Source: Acidimicrobiia bacterium
GTDB taxonomy: Bacteria > Actinomycetota > Acidimicrobiia > Acidimicrobiales > Poriferisodalaceae
NCBI GenBank assembly: GCA_022826045.1
Contig: JAJDVQ010000026.1
Location: 1 to 62,202 of the forward strand
DNA length: 62,202 bases
Reading direction: 5' to 3'
Of the stretch, positions 23,916-32,454 are shown piece by piece. Within the stretch, counting starts at the first letter, position 1; the number at the start of each line of letters is the position of its first letter. A model generated the notes under the pieces. The model had not been told where the DNA came from and did not search any database. It was given only the letters and a program-made list of their open reading frames with translations. The position numbers and the translations under genes are program-made.

Positions 23916-24739
23916 GCACCGCGCACGTTCTCGGGATCGTCAGCTGGGACCCTGTTCTCACCGGTTACTTGGCCGTCATCATCGGTGTGCTGGTCTTGTG
24001 CGGGTCGGTGTACCTGCTGCTGGCGACCAACCTCGGCGTCCGGCTCGGCTTCTTGGTCGCGTGGACTGGCCTGTGGGGCTGGATGCTGCTGATGGCGATC
24101 GTGTGGTGGGTGTTCGGCATCGGCTGGATCGGCAGCCAGCCGGGATGGAACGTGATTCAGGTTGCCACCGATCCCGCTGTCGTGCCTGTCGAAGAGGTGC
24201 AGCGGTTGCCTGCCAGCGCGCTGGCCCCGGTGCCGACCGAGTGGACCGAGGTCGACGAGGCCGATGCCCGCTCAGCGGCAGACAGCCATGTGGTCTGCGC
24301 CGATGCCGATCCGCGGCGACTGCTGGCCGTGAACTCGTGCCTGTTCACTGCTGCCACCGACTACTTCACGCACCGGGTGATGGTCACCGGCGGCGAGCGG
24401 TACCGCCCGCTCGGCGTCCCCGACAACGTCATCACCCAGTACTTCTTCCCGAGTCGTGGTCGGCCCAACTATGCGGTCGTGCAGATCCAGCCATACGCGC
24501 CGGTTGCCGACATCGATCCGAACCTGCTCGACGATGAGGGCGCGCTGGTCCTGCCGGTGGCCGAGATCGACGACGACGCACCCGTGTACTCCGTGGTGAT
24601 GGTGCGAGACCACGGCAGCGTCAGGCTGCGACCGGCTCTGCTGACGATCTTCTCGGCGTTGCTGTTCGGTTTGGGCTGTTATCACCTGCATCGCAGGGAC
24701 CAGGCCATCTGGGCGGTACGCGAAGCTGCGGGCCAGTGA
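23912..24739 (+). CDS. membrane protein of the quinol oxidase cluster, unknown
   Basis: 275 aa, start overlaps the diheme cytochrome stop. Two N-terminal helices (YLAVIIGVLVLCGSVYLLLA and LGFLVAWTGLWGWMLLMAIV), a ~130-residue exported domain without heme or metal motif and with two cysteines, and one C-terminal helix (LLTIFSALLFGLGCYHL). Last gene before nuoA. Probably an accessory or assembly subunit; I cannot name the family. Confidence 0.75.
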   Translation: MSTAHVLGIVSWDPVLTGYLAVIIGVLVLCGSVYLLLATNLGVRLGFLVAWTGLWGWMLLMAIVWWVFGIGWIGSQPGWNVIQVATDPAVVPVEEVQRLPASALAPVPTEWTEVDEADARSAADSHVVCADADPRRLLAVNSCLFTAATDYFTHRVMVTGGERYRPLGVPDNVITQYFFPSRGRPNYAVVQIQPYAPVADIDPNLLDDEGALVLPVAEIDDDAPVYSVVMVRDHGSVRLRPALLTIFSALLFGLGCYHLHRRDQAIWAVREAAGQ

Positions 24740-24808
24740 GCATCTGGCCTCGCATGGGCCAGACTGGGTCCGGCATCTGATCGGCGTCGCGCAGAGGGGG
24801 ACCGGGTC

Positions 24809-25342
24809 ATGAACAGCGGCTTGGCGGAATACCTGCCGGTGCTGGTGCTCGGCGTGCTTGCCGTGGTGTTCGTGCTGTTGAGCATCGTCGCCTCGCGACT
24901 GCTGGCTCCCCAGCGCACCACCAGCGCCAAGCTGGCGTCCTACGAGTGCGGCATCGTCGATCAGGCGGCCATCCCCGAGCGATTCCCGGTCCGCTTCTAT
25001 CTCGTGGCGATGCTGTTCATCATGTTCGACATCGAGATTGTCTTCCTGTACCCGTGGGCGGTCGCGAACGCCGAATTGGGGCTCTTCGGGTTCATGGCGA
25101 TGCTGATCTTCGTCGTGATCTTCTTCTTGTCGTTCGTCTATGAGCTGGCGATGGGCGGGCTGGAGTGGGGCCCGCGCAAGCGCCGCGTGGTGCCGCTGCC
25201 GCCGGCCACTCGCAGCGGCGTGACCGGCGTGCGAACGGTCGGGCTGGCCGGACGCGAGTTCGTGCCTGCCGGCGTGGATCAGCCCGGCGCCGCATTGGGC
25301 GGCGTGGATCAATCCGGCGCGGCGATGGCGGAGGCGAGCTGA
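24809..25342 (+). CDS. nuoA: NADH-quinone oxidoreductase subunit A (14-gene cluster)
   Basis: 177 aa. Three helices, the conserved ASYECGI loop with its cysteine at about residue 47, and [17 protein letters not shown]. An AGAGGGGG Shine-Dalgarno precedes the ATG. The C-terminus is ~50 residues longer than usual and ends in a 10-residue tandem repeat ([10 protein letters not shown] / [10 protein letters not shown]) encoded by a 30-bp duplication. Overlaps nuoB by one base (TGATG). Confidence 0.95.
   Translation: MNSGLAEYLPVLVLGVLAVVFVLLSIVASRLLAPQRTTSAKLASYECGIVDQAAIPERFPVRFYLVAMLFIMFDIEIVFLYPWAVANAELGLFGFMAMLIFVVIFFLSFVYELAMGGLEWGPRKRRVVPLPPATRSGVTGVRTVGLAGREFVPAGVDQPGAALGGVDQSGAAMAEAS
25271..25330 (+). 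repeat. 30-bp tandem duplication at the nuoA 3' end
   Basis: Units 25271-25300 and 25301-25330, both opening ggcgtggatca, roughly three-quarters identical. They are in frame with nuoA and end 11 bases before nuoB starts. Confidence 0.7.
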
Positions 25343-25962
25343 TGGCGGGGATCGACCACCTCAAGTCACGCCTCGGCATCGACGACGGTCTCGCCGGGCT
25401 CGGGCACAACGTCTTCACCGCACCGGTGGAGGAGCTGGTGAAGTGGGCTCGGCGCCGGAGCCTGATGCCGGCCACGTTCGGGCTGGCCTGCTGCGCGATC
25501 GAGATGATGGCGACCGGCACCGCGCACTACGACCTGGCGCGCTTCGGCATGGAGACGTTCCGGGCATCGCCTCGCCAGGCCGACCTGATGATCGTGGCGG
25601 GTCGTGTCAGCCAGAAGATGGCGCCGGTGCTGCGCCAGATCTACGACCAGATGATGGAGCCCAAGTGGGTGCTGTCGATGGGTGTCTGCGCTTCCAGCGG
25701 GGGGATGTTCAACAACTACGCCATCGTGCAGGGCGTCGATCAGGTGGTGCCGGTCGACATGTACGCACCTGGCTGCCCACCGGGGCCCGAGACGCTGCTG
25801 CACGCGATCTTGGCTCTGCACGAGAAGATCCGCACCGGCGAGTTGATGCAGCGCCGCGCCGAGCACGGCGGCGGCGCTGCGGTGGACTTGGCGGCGCATG
25901 GGGTGCCGCAGTCGGGCACGGCGGCGCATGGGGTGCCGCAGTCAGGCCTAGCGGCGAACTGA
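25342..25962 (+). CDS. nuoB: NADH-quinone oxidoreductase subunit B (14-gene cluster)
   Basis: 206 aa. N2 cluster ligands are in [10 protein letters not shown] (tandem cysteines), MGVCASSGG and [23 protein letters not shown] is the quinone-side loop. Final electron donor to menaquinone in the peripheral arm. C-terminus ends in [10 protein letters not shown] / [10 protein letters not shown] repeats from a 30-bp duplication. TGATG overlap with nuoC. Confidence 0.96.
   Translation: MAGIDHLKSRLGIDDGLAGLGHNVFTAPVEELVKWARRRSLMPATFGLACCAIEMMATGTAHYDLARFGMETFRASPRQADLMIVAGRVSQKMAPVLRQIYDQMMEPKWVLSMGVCASSGGMFNNYAIVQGVDQVVPVDMYAPGCPPGPETLLHAILALHEKIRTGELMQRRAEHGGGAAVDLAAHGVPQSGTAAHGVPQSGLAAN
25891..25956 (+). 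repeat. 30-bp tandem repeat at the nuoB 3' end
   Basis: Units 25891-25920 and 25921-25950 (opening gcggcgcatggggtgccgca; 3-4 differences) plus a 6-base partial third unit. In frame, ending six bases before the nuoC start. Confidence 0.85.
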
Positions 25963-26492
25963 TGGCCGACGCCGCCGCAGAGACCGACGATGCCGCGCCC
26001 GAGGGGGAGGCGAGCGATCAGCCGATGATGTTCGGCGTGCCCTGCACGGACGAGCGTGGCCAGACAGTGCTCTATCCGAGCCGCGAGGAGTATCCCGATG
26101 TGCTCGCTCTGGCTGCGGCAGACGGCTTCGAGCTCTGCGTCGACCTGTGTGCCGTCGACGCTCTCACGAATCGCGGCCGGGTGATGCCCCCGGGCGTTGA
26201 GCCCGAGCGCTTCGAGGTGGTGGTGAATCTGCTGGACATGCGAGGCCGGCGACGGCTGCGCATCCGCACGCAGGTGCCCGCCGACGATCCGCAGGTGCCC
26301 TCGGCAGTGAGTCTGTACCCGGGCACCGAAGCGCCCGAGCGAGAAGCGGCCGACCTGTTCGGCATCAGCTTCATCGATCACCCTGATCCGAGCCGGATTC
26401 TCATGCCGCCCGACTGGGTCGGCCACCCGCTGCGGAAGGACTACGCGATCGGCGCGATCCCGGTGCAGTTCAAGGCGGTCGAAGGCCGATGA
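25962..26492 (+). CDS. nuoC: NADH-quinone oxidoreductase subunit C (14-gene cluster)
   Basis: 176 aa, ATG in the TGATG overlap with nuoB. Contains the 30 kDa signature EREAADLFGISFIDHPD and LRKDYAIGAIPVQF near the end. Structural subunit of the quinone-binding module. N-terminal ~30 residues are acidic and low-complexity. ATGA overlap with nuoD. Confidence 0.94.
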   Translation: MADAAAETDDAAPEGEASDQPMMFGVPCTDERGQTVLYPSREEYPDVLALAAADGFELCVDLCAVDALTNRGRVMPPGVEPERFEVVVNLLDMRGRRRLRIRTQVPADDPQVPSAVSLYPGTEAPEREAADLFGISFIDHPDPSRILMPPDWVGHPLRKDYAIGAIPVQFKAVEGR

Positions 26493-27781
26493 GCACCGCC
26501 ACGACATCCGCACGCCGACCGGCCGATGCCGTGCTGCGCATCTCCGAGGAGGCAGCGCTGGCCGCCGCTGTCGTCGACGACGAAACCGACCCGATCACTG
26601 CCGAGACCGACCCAGCCGATGAGCCGATGCTCATCAACATGGGTCCCCAGCATCCCTCCACCCATGGCGTGCTGCGCATAGCGATGGAACTGCAGGGCGA
26701 GACCGTGCTGCGGTCCAAGCCGATCATCGGGTACCTCCACACCGGCATGGAGAAGACCGCCGAGGATCTCACCTACCTGCAAGGGCCGACCAACGTCACC
26801 CGGATGGACTACGCCTCGCCGCTGTTCAACGAGCTGGTGTTCTGCTTGGCGGTCGAAGATCTGCTCGGCGCCGAGATCCCGCCGCGTGCGACGTGGATCC
26901 GGATGCTCATGTGCGAGCTGAACCGCATGAGCTCGCACCTGCTGTTCCTGGCGACGAACGGCATGGACCTCGGCGCGGTCGGGATGATGCTCTACGGGTG
27001 GAAAGAGCGCGAGGAGATCCTGCGGTTCTTCGAGAGCGTCACCGGCTTGCGGATGAACCACAACTACATCCGGCCGGGAGGCGTCGCGGCGGATCTGCCG
27101 GACGGGTGGCAGGCGGATGTGGAGCACATCTTGGCCGTGCTGCCGGACCGGCTGGAACAGTTCGACACGCTGATGACCGGCCAGCCGATCTGGCGGGACC
27201 GAACACAGGGCGTCGGCGTCATCACGGCTGATGAGGCCATCGCCATGTCAGCGACGGGCCCGCTGCTGCGCAGCAGCGGAGAAGCGTGGGATCTGCGCCG
27301 CACCATGCCGTACCTGGCCTACGACGAGGTGGAGTTCGATGTCGTCGTCGGCGCGTACGGCGACACCTTCGACCGCTACGCGATCCGGCTGAACGAGATA
27401 CGCGAGTCGATGCGCATCGTCTCCCAGTGCCTCGACAAGATGCCGAAGGGTCCCTACCGCACCGAGGACCGCAAGGTCACACCGCCGCCCCGGGCCCGCA
27501 TCGACGAGTCCATGGAAGCCCTGATCCATCACTTCAAGATCTTCACGGAGGGATTCCGCGTGCCGCCCGGCGAGACCTACGTGGCGGTGGAGTCGCCGCG
27601 TGGCGAGCTGGGCTGCTACCTCGTGTCCGACGGCGGTCCCAAGCCGCAACGAGTGCACATCCGGGCGCCCTCGTTCGTCAACCTCCAGAGCCTGCCTCAT
27701 CTGATGTACGGCGGCCTGATCGCCGACGCGATCGCCGTCATCTCCTCCGTCGACCCGATCATGGGGGAGGTAGACCGGTGA
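26489..27781 (+). CDS. nuoD: NADH-quinone oxidoreductase subunit D (14-gene cluster)
   Basis: 430 aa. MGPQHPSTHGVLRIAMEL with the quinone-site histidine, then GYLHTGMEKTAEDLTYLQ; position 85 is threonine where the second NuoD copy (51254) and mitochondrial NDUFS2 have arginine. C-terminus SVDPIMGEVDR is canonical. With NuoB it forms the quinone pocket. Confidence 0.96.
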   Translation: MSTATTSARRPADAVLRISEEAALAAAVVDDETDPITAETDPADEPMLINMGPQHPSTHGVLRIAMELQGETVLRSKPIIGYLHTGMEKTAEDLTYLQGPTNVTRMDYASPLFNELVFCLAVEDLLGAEIPPRATWIRMLMCELNRMSSHLLFLATNGMDLGAVGMMLYGWKEREEILRFFESVTGLRMNHNYIRPGGVAADLPDGWQADVEHILAVLPDRLEQFDTLMTGQPIWRDRTQGVGVITADEAIAMSATGPLLRSSGEAWDLRRTMPYLAYDEVEFDVVVGAYGDTFDRYAIRLNEIRESMRIVSQCLDKMPKGPYRTEDRKVTPPPRARIDESMEALIHHFKIFTEGFRVPPGETYVAVESPRGELGCYLVSDGGPKPQRVHIRAPSFVNLQSLPHLMYGGLIADAIAVISSVDPIMGEVDR

Positions 27782-27843
27782 GAGCTTGCGACCGCCGCGT
27801 CGGTGTCCACTGCATGCCGGACGGCACAAGAGAAGACCGGTGA
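27778..27843 (+). CDS. 21-residue micro-ORF between nuoD and nuoE
   Basis: GTG overlapping the nuoD stop (GTGA) encodes MRACDRRVGVHCMPDG followed by TREDR. It is clearly similar to the micro-ORF between nuoE and nuoF (MRAxxRRVGVxxxxDGxR). Both have overlapping starts, so each would be translated by coupling. Function unknown; see findings. Confidence 0.45.
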   Translation: MRACDRRVGVHCMPDGTREDR

Positions 27844-27859
27844 AGGGAGGGGCCGCCAA

Positions 27860-28489
27860 GTGAGCTTCTTCACCGAGGAGAACCGCGCGCTCGCGGGCGA
27901 GATCATCGGCCGCTACCCGAAGCGCCGTTCCGCGATGATCCCGCTGCTGCATGTCGCGCAAGGCCAGGCCGGCTGGGTCACGCCCGAGGCGATGACCGAG
28001 ATTGCCGAGCTGGTCGACACAACACCTGCCGAAGTGCTCGGCACCTGCTCGTTCTACGAGATGTTCAAGCGTGAGCCCGTCGGCAAGTACCTCGTGAACA
28101 TCTGCGTCACCATGTCGTGTGCGCTCGCCGGGGCGGTCGAGCTGATGGAACACGCAGAAGAGCGCCTCGGGGTCCGCGCCGGCGGCACCACGCCGGACGG
28201 CATGTTCACCTTGGCATCCGCAGAATGCCAAGCCGCCTGCACCGAGGCGCCATGCCTGCAGGTGAACTACCGGTACCGCTACCGGGTCGACACCGAGGGG
28301 TTCGATCAGCTCATCGACGATCTGGCATCGGGCAGCCTCGCGGGCGAGATCCCGCAGCACGGCATCACCGCTCGCGTGCGCCAGCACATTCCGGCCGACC
28401 GAGCGGTCGGGGCCGTGCCTCCCGCAGAGGTGAACGAGGCACCCGTGTGGCTCGCAGCGCCGGCCCCCAACGGAGCAGGTCCGGCATGA
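27860..28489 (+). CDS. nuoE: NADH-quinone oxidoreductase subunit E (14-gene cluster)
   Basis: 209 aa from the GTG at 27860 with AGGGAGGGG upstream. Thioredoxin-like [2Fe-2S] N1a ligands are in NICVTMSCAL (C-x4-C) and ECQAACTEAP (C-x3-C). Part of the NADH-oxidising module. C-terminus about 40 residues longer than average, Ala/Pro-rich. Confidence 0.95.
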   Translation: MSFFTEENRALAGEIIGRYPKRRSAMIPLLHVAQGQAGWVTPEAMTEIAELVDTTPAEVLGTCSFYEMFKREPVGKYLVNICVTMSCALAGAVELMEHAEERLGVRAGGTTPDGMFTLASAECQAACTEAPCLQVNYRYRYRVDTEGFDQLIDDLASGSLAGEIPQHGITARVRQHIPADRAVGAVPPAEVNEAPVWLAAPAPNGAGPA

Positions 28490-28548
28490 GGGCCGGCAGC
28501 CGCCGCGTTGGCGTGCGGTTCGCGTCCGACGGCGGAAGGCTCAGCTGA
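28486..28548 (+). CDS. 20-residue micro-ORF between nuoE and nuoF
   Basis: ATG overlaps the nuoE stop (ATGA) and the TGA overlaps the nuoF start (TGATG), filling the gap exactly. Encodes MRAGSRRVGVRFASDG then GRLS, homologous to the nuoD-nuoE micro-ORF. Confidence 0.5.
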   Translation: MRAGSRRVGVRFASDGGRLS

Positions 28549-29972
28549 TGGCGTCGTACACGATTCCCCACGCTCCCGGATTCGTGGCGAACGACGCGCC
28601 GCGCATCGTCACCGAGCGGTTCGACGATCCCGCCGGCTTCACGCTCGAGCGCTACCTGGCCACCGGCGGTTACGACGGCCTGCGGGCTGCGCTCGAGCGG
28701 CCGCCTGACGAGGTGCACAGCGAGGTGCGCGATGCGACCCTGCTGGGCCGCGGCGGCGCCGGCTTTCCCGCCGGAGTGAAGTGGGGGTTCTGCCCGCCGG
28801 GAGTGTGGCCCCGCTATCTCGTCGTCAACGGCGACGAGTCCGAGCCGGGCACCTACAAGGACCGCCTCCTCATGGAGCTCGACCCGCATCAGCTCATCGA
28901 GGGGTGCCTCATCGCCTGCTACGCGGTAGGCCTGTCGCAGTGCTTCCTGTATATCCGTGGAGAGATGGCGCTGGCGCAGGAGCGTGTGGCCCAGGCGCTC
29001 AACGAGGCTTACGAGGCCGGCTGGGTGGGGCGCAGCATCTGCGGCACCGACTTCTCGGTGGACATCGTGCTGCATTCAGGCGCCGGTGCGTATGTCGTCG
29101 GCGAGGAGACGGCGCTCATCGAGAGCCTCGAAGGCAACCGCGGCATGCCGCGCCTCAAGCCGCCCTACTTCCCCGCAGCGATCGGGCTGTACGGCCAGCC
29201 CACCATCGTCAACAACGTCGAGACGCTCTCGAACCTGCCGTGGATCATGCGCAACGGCGCTGAGGCGTTCACCGCCATCGGCACCTCCACCTCGCCGGGC
29301 ACGCGCATGATCGCCGTCAGCGGCCACGTCCAGCGGCCCGGCGTGTACGAGATCACCAACGGCGCCACCACGTTCCGCGACCTCATCTACGGCGAGGACT
29401 ACTGCCGCGGCCCCCATCCGGGCCGCGAGCTGAAGGCCTTCGTGCCCGGCGGCGGCTCAGCGCCCTGGTTCACGCCCGCACAGCTCGACCTGCCCTTCGA
29501 GGCCTCCGAGGTGGGCCCGCAGGGCTCGATGCTGGGGTCGGGAGCAGTGATGGTGATGGACGACACCACCGACATCCCGGCCGCGGCGCTGACCCTGACG
29601 AAGTTCTACGCGCACGAATCGTGCGGCAAGTGCGTGCCCTGCCGCGAGGGCGCCACTTGGCTGGAGCGGGTGCTGCGGCGCGTGTGCGACGGCACCGGCA
29701 CACCGCGTGATCTCGACGTGCTGCTCGAGGTGGGTGCTTCGATCAGCCCGGGCGATTTTCCGCATGCAGCGGTGCCCGAGCGCGGTCTCGAGGCCAAGCC
29801 GTTCCCGTACCAGATGACGACGATCTGCTTCGTGGGCCCGTCGGCATTTGCTCCGGTGCACTCGGCCCTGACGCTGTTTCCCGAGGAGTTCGAGGCCCGG
29901 GTGGTCGCGAACGCCCATCTCGACGCTGAGCTGTCGGGAGATCCCGTCTCGGAGGTGCCGGTCAGTGTCTGA
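28548..29972 (+). CDS. nuoF: NADH-quinone oxidoreductase subunit F (14-gene cluster)
   Basis: 474 aa. NADH/FMN motifs LLGRGGAGFPAGVKWGF and VVNGDESEPGTYKDRLL, and the N3 cluster ESCGKCVPCREGATW with the final cysteine in ICFVGPSA. Catalyses NADH oxidation. nuoF occurs only in this cluster; the second cluster has no counterpart. Overlaps nuoG by 8 bases. Confidence 0.96.
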   Translation: MASYTIPHAPGFVANDAPRIVTERFDDPAGFTLERYLATGGYDGLRAALERPPDEVHSEVRDATLLGRGGAGFPAGVKWGFCPPGVWPRYLVVNGDESEPGTYKDRLLMELDPHQLIEGCLIACYAVGLSQCFLYIRGEMALAQERVAQALNEAYEAGWVGRSICGTDFSVDIVLHSGAGAYVVGEETALIESLEGNRGMPRLKPPYFPAAIGLYGQPTIVNNVETLSNLPWIMRNGAEAFTAIGTSTSPGTRMIAVSGHVQRPGVYEITNGATTFRDLIYGEDYCRGPHPGRELKAFVPGGGSAPWFTPAQLDLPFEASEVGPQGSMLGSGAVMVMDDTTDIPAAALTLTKFYAHESCGKCVPCREGATWLERVLRRVCDGTGTPRDLDVLLEVGASISPGDFPHAAVPERGLEAKPFPYQMTTICFVGPSAFAPVHSALTLFPEEFEARVVANAHLDAELSGDPVSEVPVSV

Positions 29973-32454
29973 CGCGACTGCTGCGCAGGCGGCACCCAGC
30001 ACGGTCGAGGTGACCATCGACGGCGTCGCCGTCGACGCACAGCCGGGCGAGCTCGTCATCGCGGCAGCCGAGCGAGCCGGGGTGCACATCCCGCGCTTCT
30101 GTTACCACGAGCGGATGAGCTCGGTCGGCATGTGCCGCATGTGCCTCGTCGAGATCGACACCGGCCGCGGGCCGCAGCTGCAGGCTTCCTGCATGGTCCC
30201 GGTCTCGCCGCAGATGGTGGTGGACACCGCCAGCGAGCGCACCCGGCGTGCCCAAGAGGGCGTGCTGGAGATGCTGCTCATCAACCACCCGCTCGACTGC
30301 CCCGTGTGCGACAAGGGCGGCGAATGCCCCCTGCAGGACCAGACGATGGCGTACGGCCCCGGCGAGTCCCGCTTTGTCGAGGAGAAACGGCATTTCCCCA
30401 AGCCGATCCCCATCTCGGAGCTGGTGCACCTCGACCGGGAGCGCTGCATCCTGTGCGACCGCTGCACCCGGTTTGCGGACGAGATCGCCGGCGACCCGCT
30501 CATCGACTTCACCGAGCGCGGCAATGACACCCAGGTGCTGACCTTCCCCGGCGAACCGTTCTCGTCGTACTTCTCGGGCAACACGGTGCAGATATGTCCT
30601 GTGGGCGCGCTCACCGCAGCGCCGTATCGCTTCAAGGCGCGGCCCTGGGACCTCGCCCAGACCGAATCCACCTGCACGACGTGCGCGGTCGGCTGCCGGA
30701 TTGCAGTCCAGTCGTCGCGCAACGAGTTGGTGCGCTGCTTGGGGGTCGACATCGATCCGGTCAACCACGGCTGGCTCTGCGACAAGGGTCGCTTCGCCTA
30801 CGGATCGGCTGGCAGCCCGGATCGCGTCACGAGCCCGTTGCAAGCGCGCTCGGGGGGTCGGGTCGCCGATATCGCTGCAGTCGAGCCGATGCGCAACTTC
30901 GAGCCGTCGGACTGGGCCAGAGCGCTCGACGCGGTAGCCGCCGCGATCAAGACCGCTCGGCCCGGGGCGATTGCCGTGCTCGGAGGCGCCCGCGGCACGA
31001 ACGAGGACGCGTACGCCTGGTCCAAGCTGGCTCGCACCGTGCTGGGCACCAATCACGTCGACGCGCAGCTCGGCGACGGGCTGGCCGCGGACATCACCGT
31101 CGGCCTCGGCACCGCGACGATCGACGACGCCTGCACTGCCGACACCACGCTGCTGGTGTGCGGCGATCTGCGTGAAGAACTGCCCGTGCTGCAGCTGCGC
31201 CTGCGGGGAGCGGCGCGGTCGGGCTCGACACGATTGGTCGAGATCTCCCCGACCGAGACGGGACTCACGCGTGATGCCGCACGCAGCGAGCGGTGCCGGG
31301 GCGGCGAAGCAGCCGCAGTCCTGCGTGATCTGCTCGACAGCGATGACCCGCTGAGCGAGGAGCTGGCGGCCGGATCAGTGGTGGTGGTGCTGGGGCGCTC
31401 CTCGGTTGCGGAGTCTGCCGACGCAGCCGCCGAGGTGGCATCGGTCCTGGCCGATCGCGTGCCTCACGCCAAGTTCCTGGTGGCCGCCCGGCGGGGGAAC
31501 ATCCGGGGAGCGCTCGACATGGGCCTCGCACCGGGCCTGCTGCCCGGGCGCTGCCTGAGCGCCGACCCGACGCCCGCGCTTGCAGCAGCGTGGGGCGAGC
31601 TGCCGCCCGAACCGGGACACGACGCGGCCGGGATCCTGGCGGCAGCCGCCGCGGGCGACATCGATGTGCTCTTCCTGCTCGGGGCCGACCCGCTGACCGA
31701 TTTTCCCGACAGTGTGCTCGCACGGCTCGGCGTGGCGGGCGCGCGCACCGTCGTCGCAGTGGACACCTTCCTGAACCAGTCGACGATCGAGGCCGACATC
31801 TTCCTGCCCGCTGCTGCATTCGGCGAGAAGTCCGGAACCACCACGAACTTCGAAGGCCGCGTCTCTGAGCTGAGCGAGTTGGTGACTGCGCCCGGGTCGT
31901 CCCGCCCTGACTGGATGATTGCCGCCGGGCTGGCGATGCTCTGCGACGCCGATCTGGGATTCGTGTCGGTCTCTGAGATCACCGCGGAAATTGCTGCCGT
32001 TTGCGAGACGCATGCCGCAGCGATGGGATCGCCTGTCGACGGCGACGGCGTGCTGGTGAGCGGTGCCGCGTTCGAGCCTGCATTGCCGCCCGCGCACGTG
32101 GCGCCGCCCCGAGACGCCTACGGCTTGCGCCTGGTGTGCAACCGCAAGCTCTACGACGGGGGCGTCACGGTCGCCCAGACGCCGGCCTTGGCGTCGCTGC
32201 GGGCCGAGACGGCCTTGCGCGTGCACCCCATTGATCTCGAGCGGGTGGGCGTTGCATCGGGCACCGAGGTGGAGGTTCATTCCGAGCGCGGTGCCTTGCG
32301 TCTGCTGATCGTGGCGGATTCCGGTGTCGGCCGCCACAACGCCGTCCTGGCGTTCCCGTCGCCGGAGCTCGACGTAGGGGCGCTCATCGACGCGACGGCG
32401 ACGGTGACCGATGTGCGCATCGAGACCCGCGGCACCCAGGAGCCTGCGTCGTGA
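29965..32454 (+). CDS. nuoG: NADH-quinone oxidoreductase subunit G (14-gene cluster)
   Basis: 829 aa, GTG start. Order of Fe-S sites: [2Fe-2S] CYHERMSSVGMCRMC (about 36-50), His-containing N5 region CDKGGECPLQD, N4 region CILCDRCTRF with CPVGAL, then a molybdopterin-oxidoreductase-like domain opening TCTTCAVGC and CDKGRF. These first four cysteines would hold an additional N7-type cluster. C-terminal half is the inactive Mo-domain typical of NuoG. Overlaps nuoH by 4 bases. Confidence 0.96.
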   Translation: MSDATAAQAAPSTVEVTIDGVAVDAQPGELVIAAAERAGVHIPRFCYHERMSSVGMCRMCLVEIDTGRGPQLQASCMVPVSPQMVVDTASERTRRAQEGVLEMLLINHPLDCPVCDKGGECPLQDQTMAYGPGESRFVEEKRHFPKPIPISELVHLDRERCILCDRCTRFADEIAGDPLIDFTERGNDTQVLTFPGEPFSSYFSGNTVQICPVGALTAAPYRFKARPWDLAQTESTCTTCAVGCRIAVQSSRNELVRCLGVDIDPVNHGWLCDKGRFAYGSAGSPDRVTSPLQARSGGRVADIAAVEPMRNFEPSDWARALDAVAAAIKTARPGAIAVLGGARGTNEDAYAWSKLARTVLGTNHVDAQLGDGLAADITVGLGTATIDDACTADTTLLVCGDLREELPVLQLRLRGAARSGSTRLVEISPTETGLTRDAARSERCRGGEAAAVLRDLLDSDDPLSEELAAGSVVVVLGRSSVAESADAAAEVASVLADRVPHAKFLVAARRGNIRGALDMGLAPGLLPGRCLSADPTPALAAAWGELPPEPGHDAAGILAAAAAGDIDVLFLLGADPLTDFPDSVLARLGVAGARTVVAVDTFLNQSTIEADIFLPAAAFGEKSGTTTNFEGRVSELSELVTAPGSSRPDWMIAAGLAMLCDADLGFVSVSEITAEIAAVCETHAAAMGSPVDGDGVLVSGAAFEPALPPAHVAPPRDAYGLRLVCNRKLYDGGVTVAQTPALASLRAETALRVHPIDLERVGVASGTEVEVHSERGALRLLIVADSGVGRHNAVLAFPSPELDVGALIDATATVTDVRIETRGTQEPAS

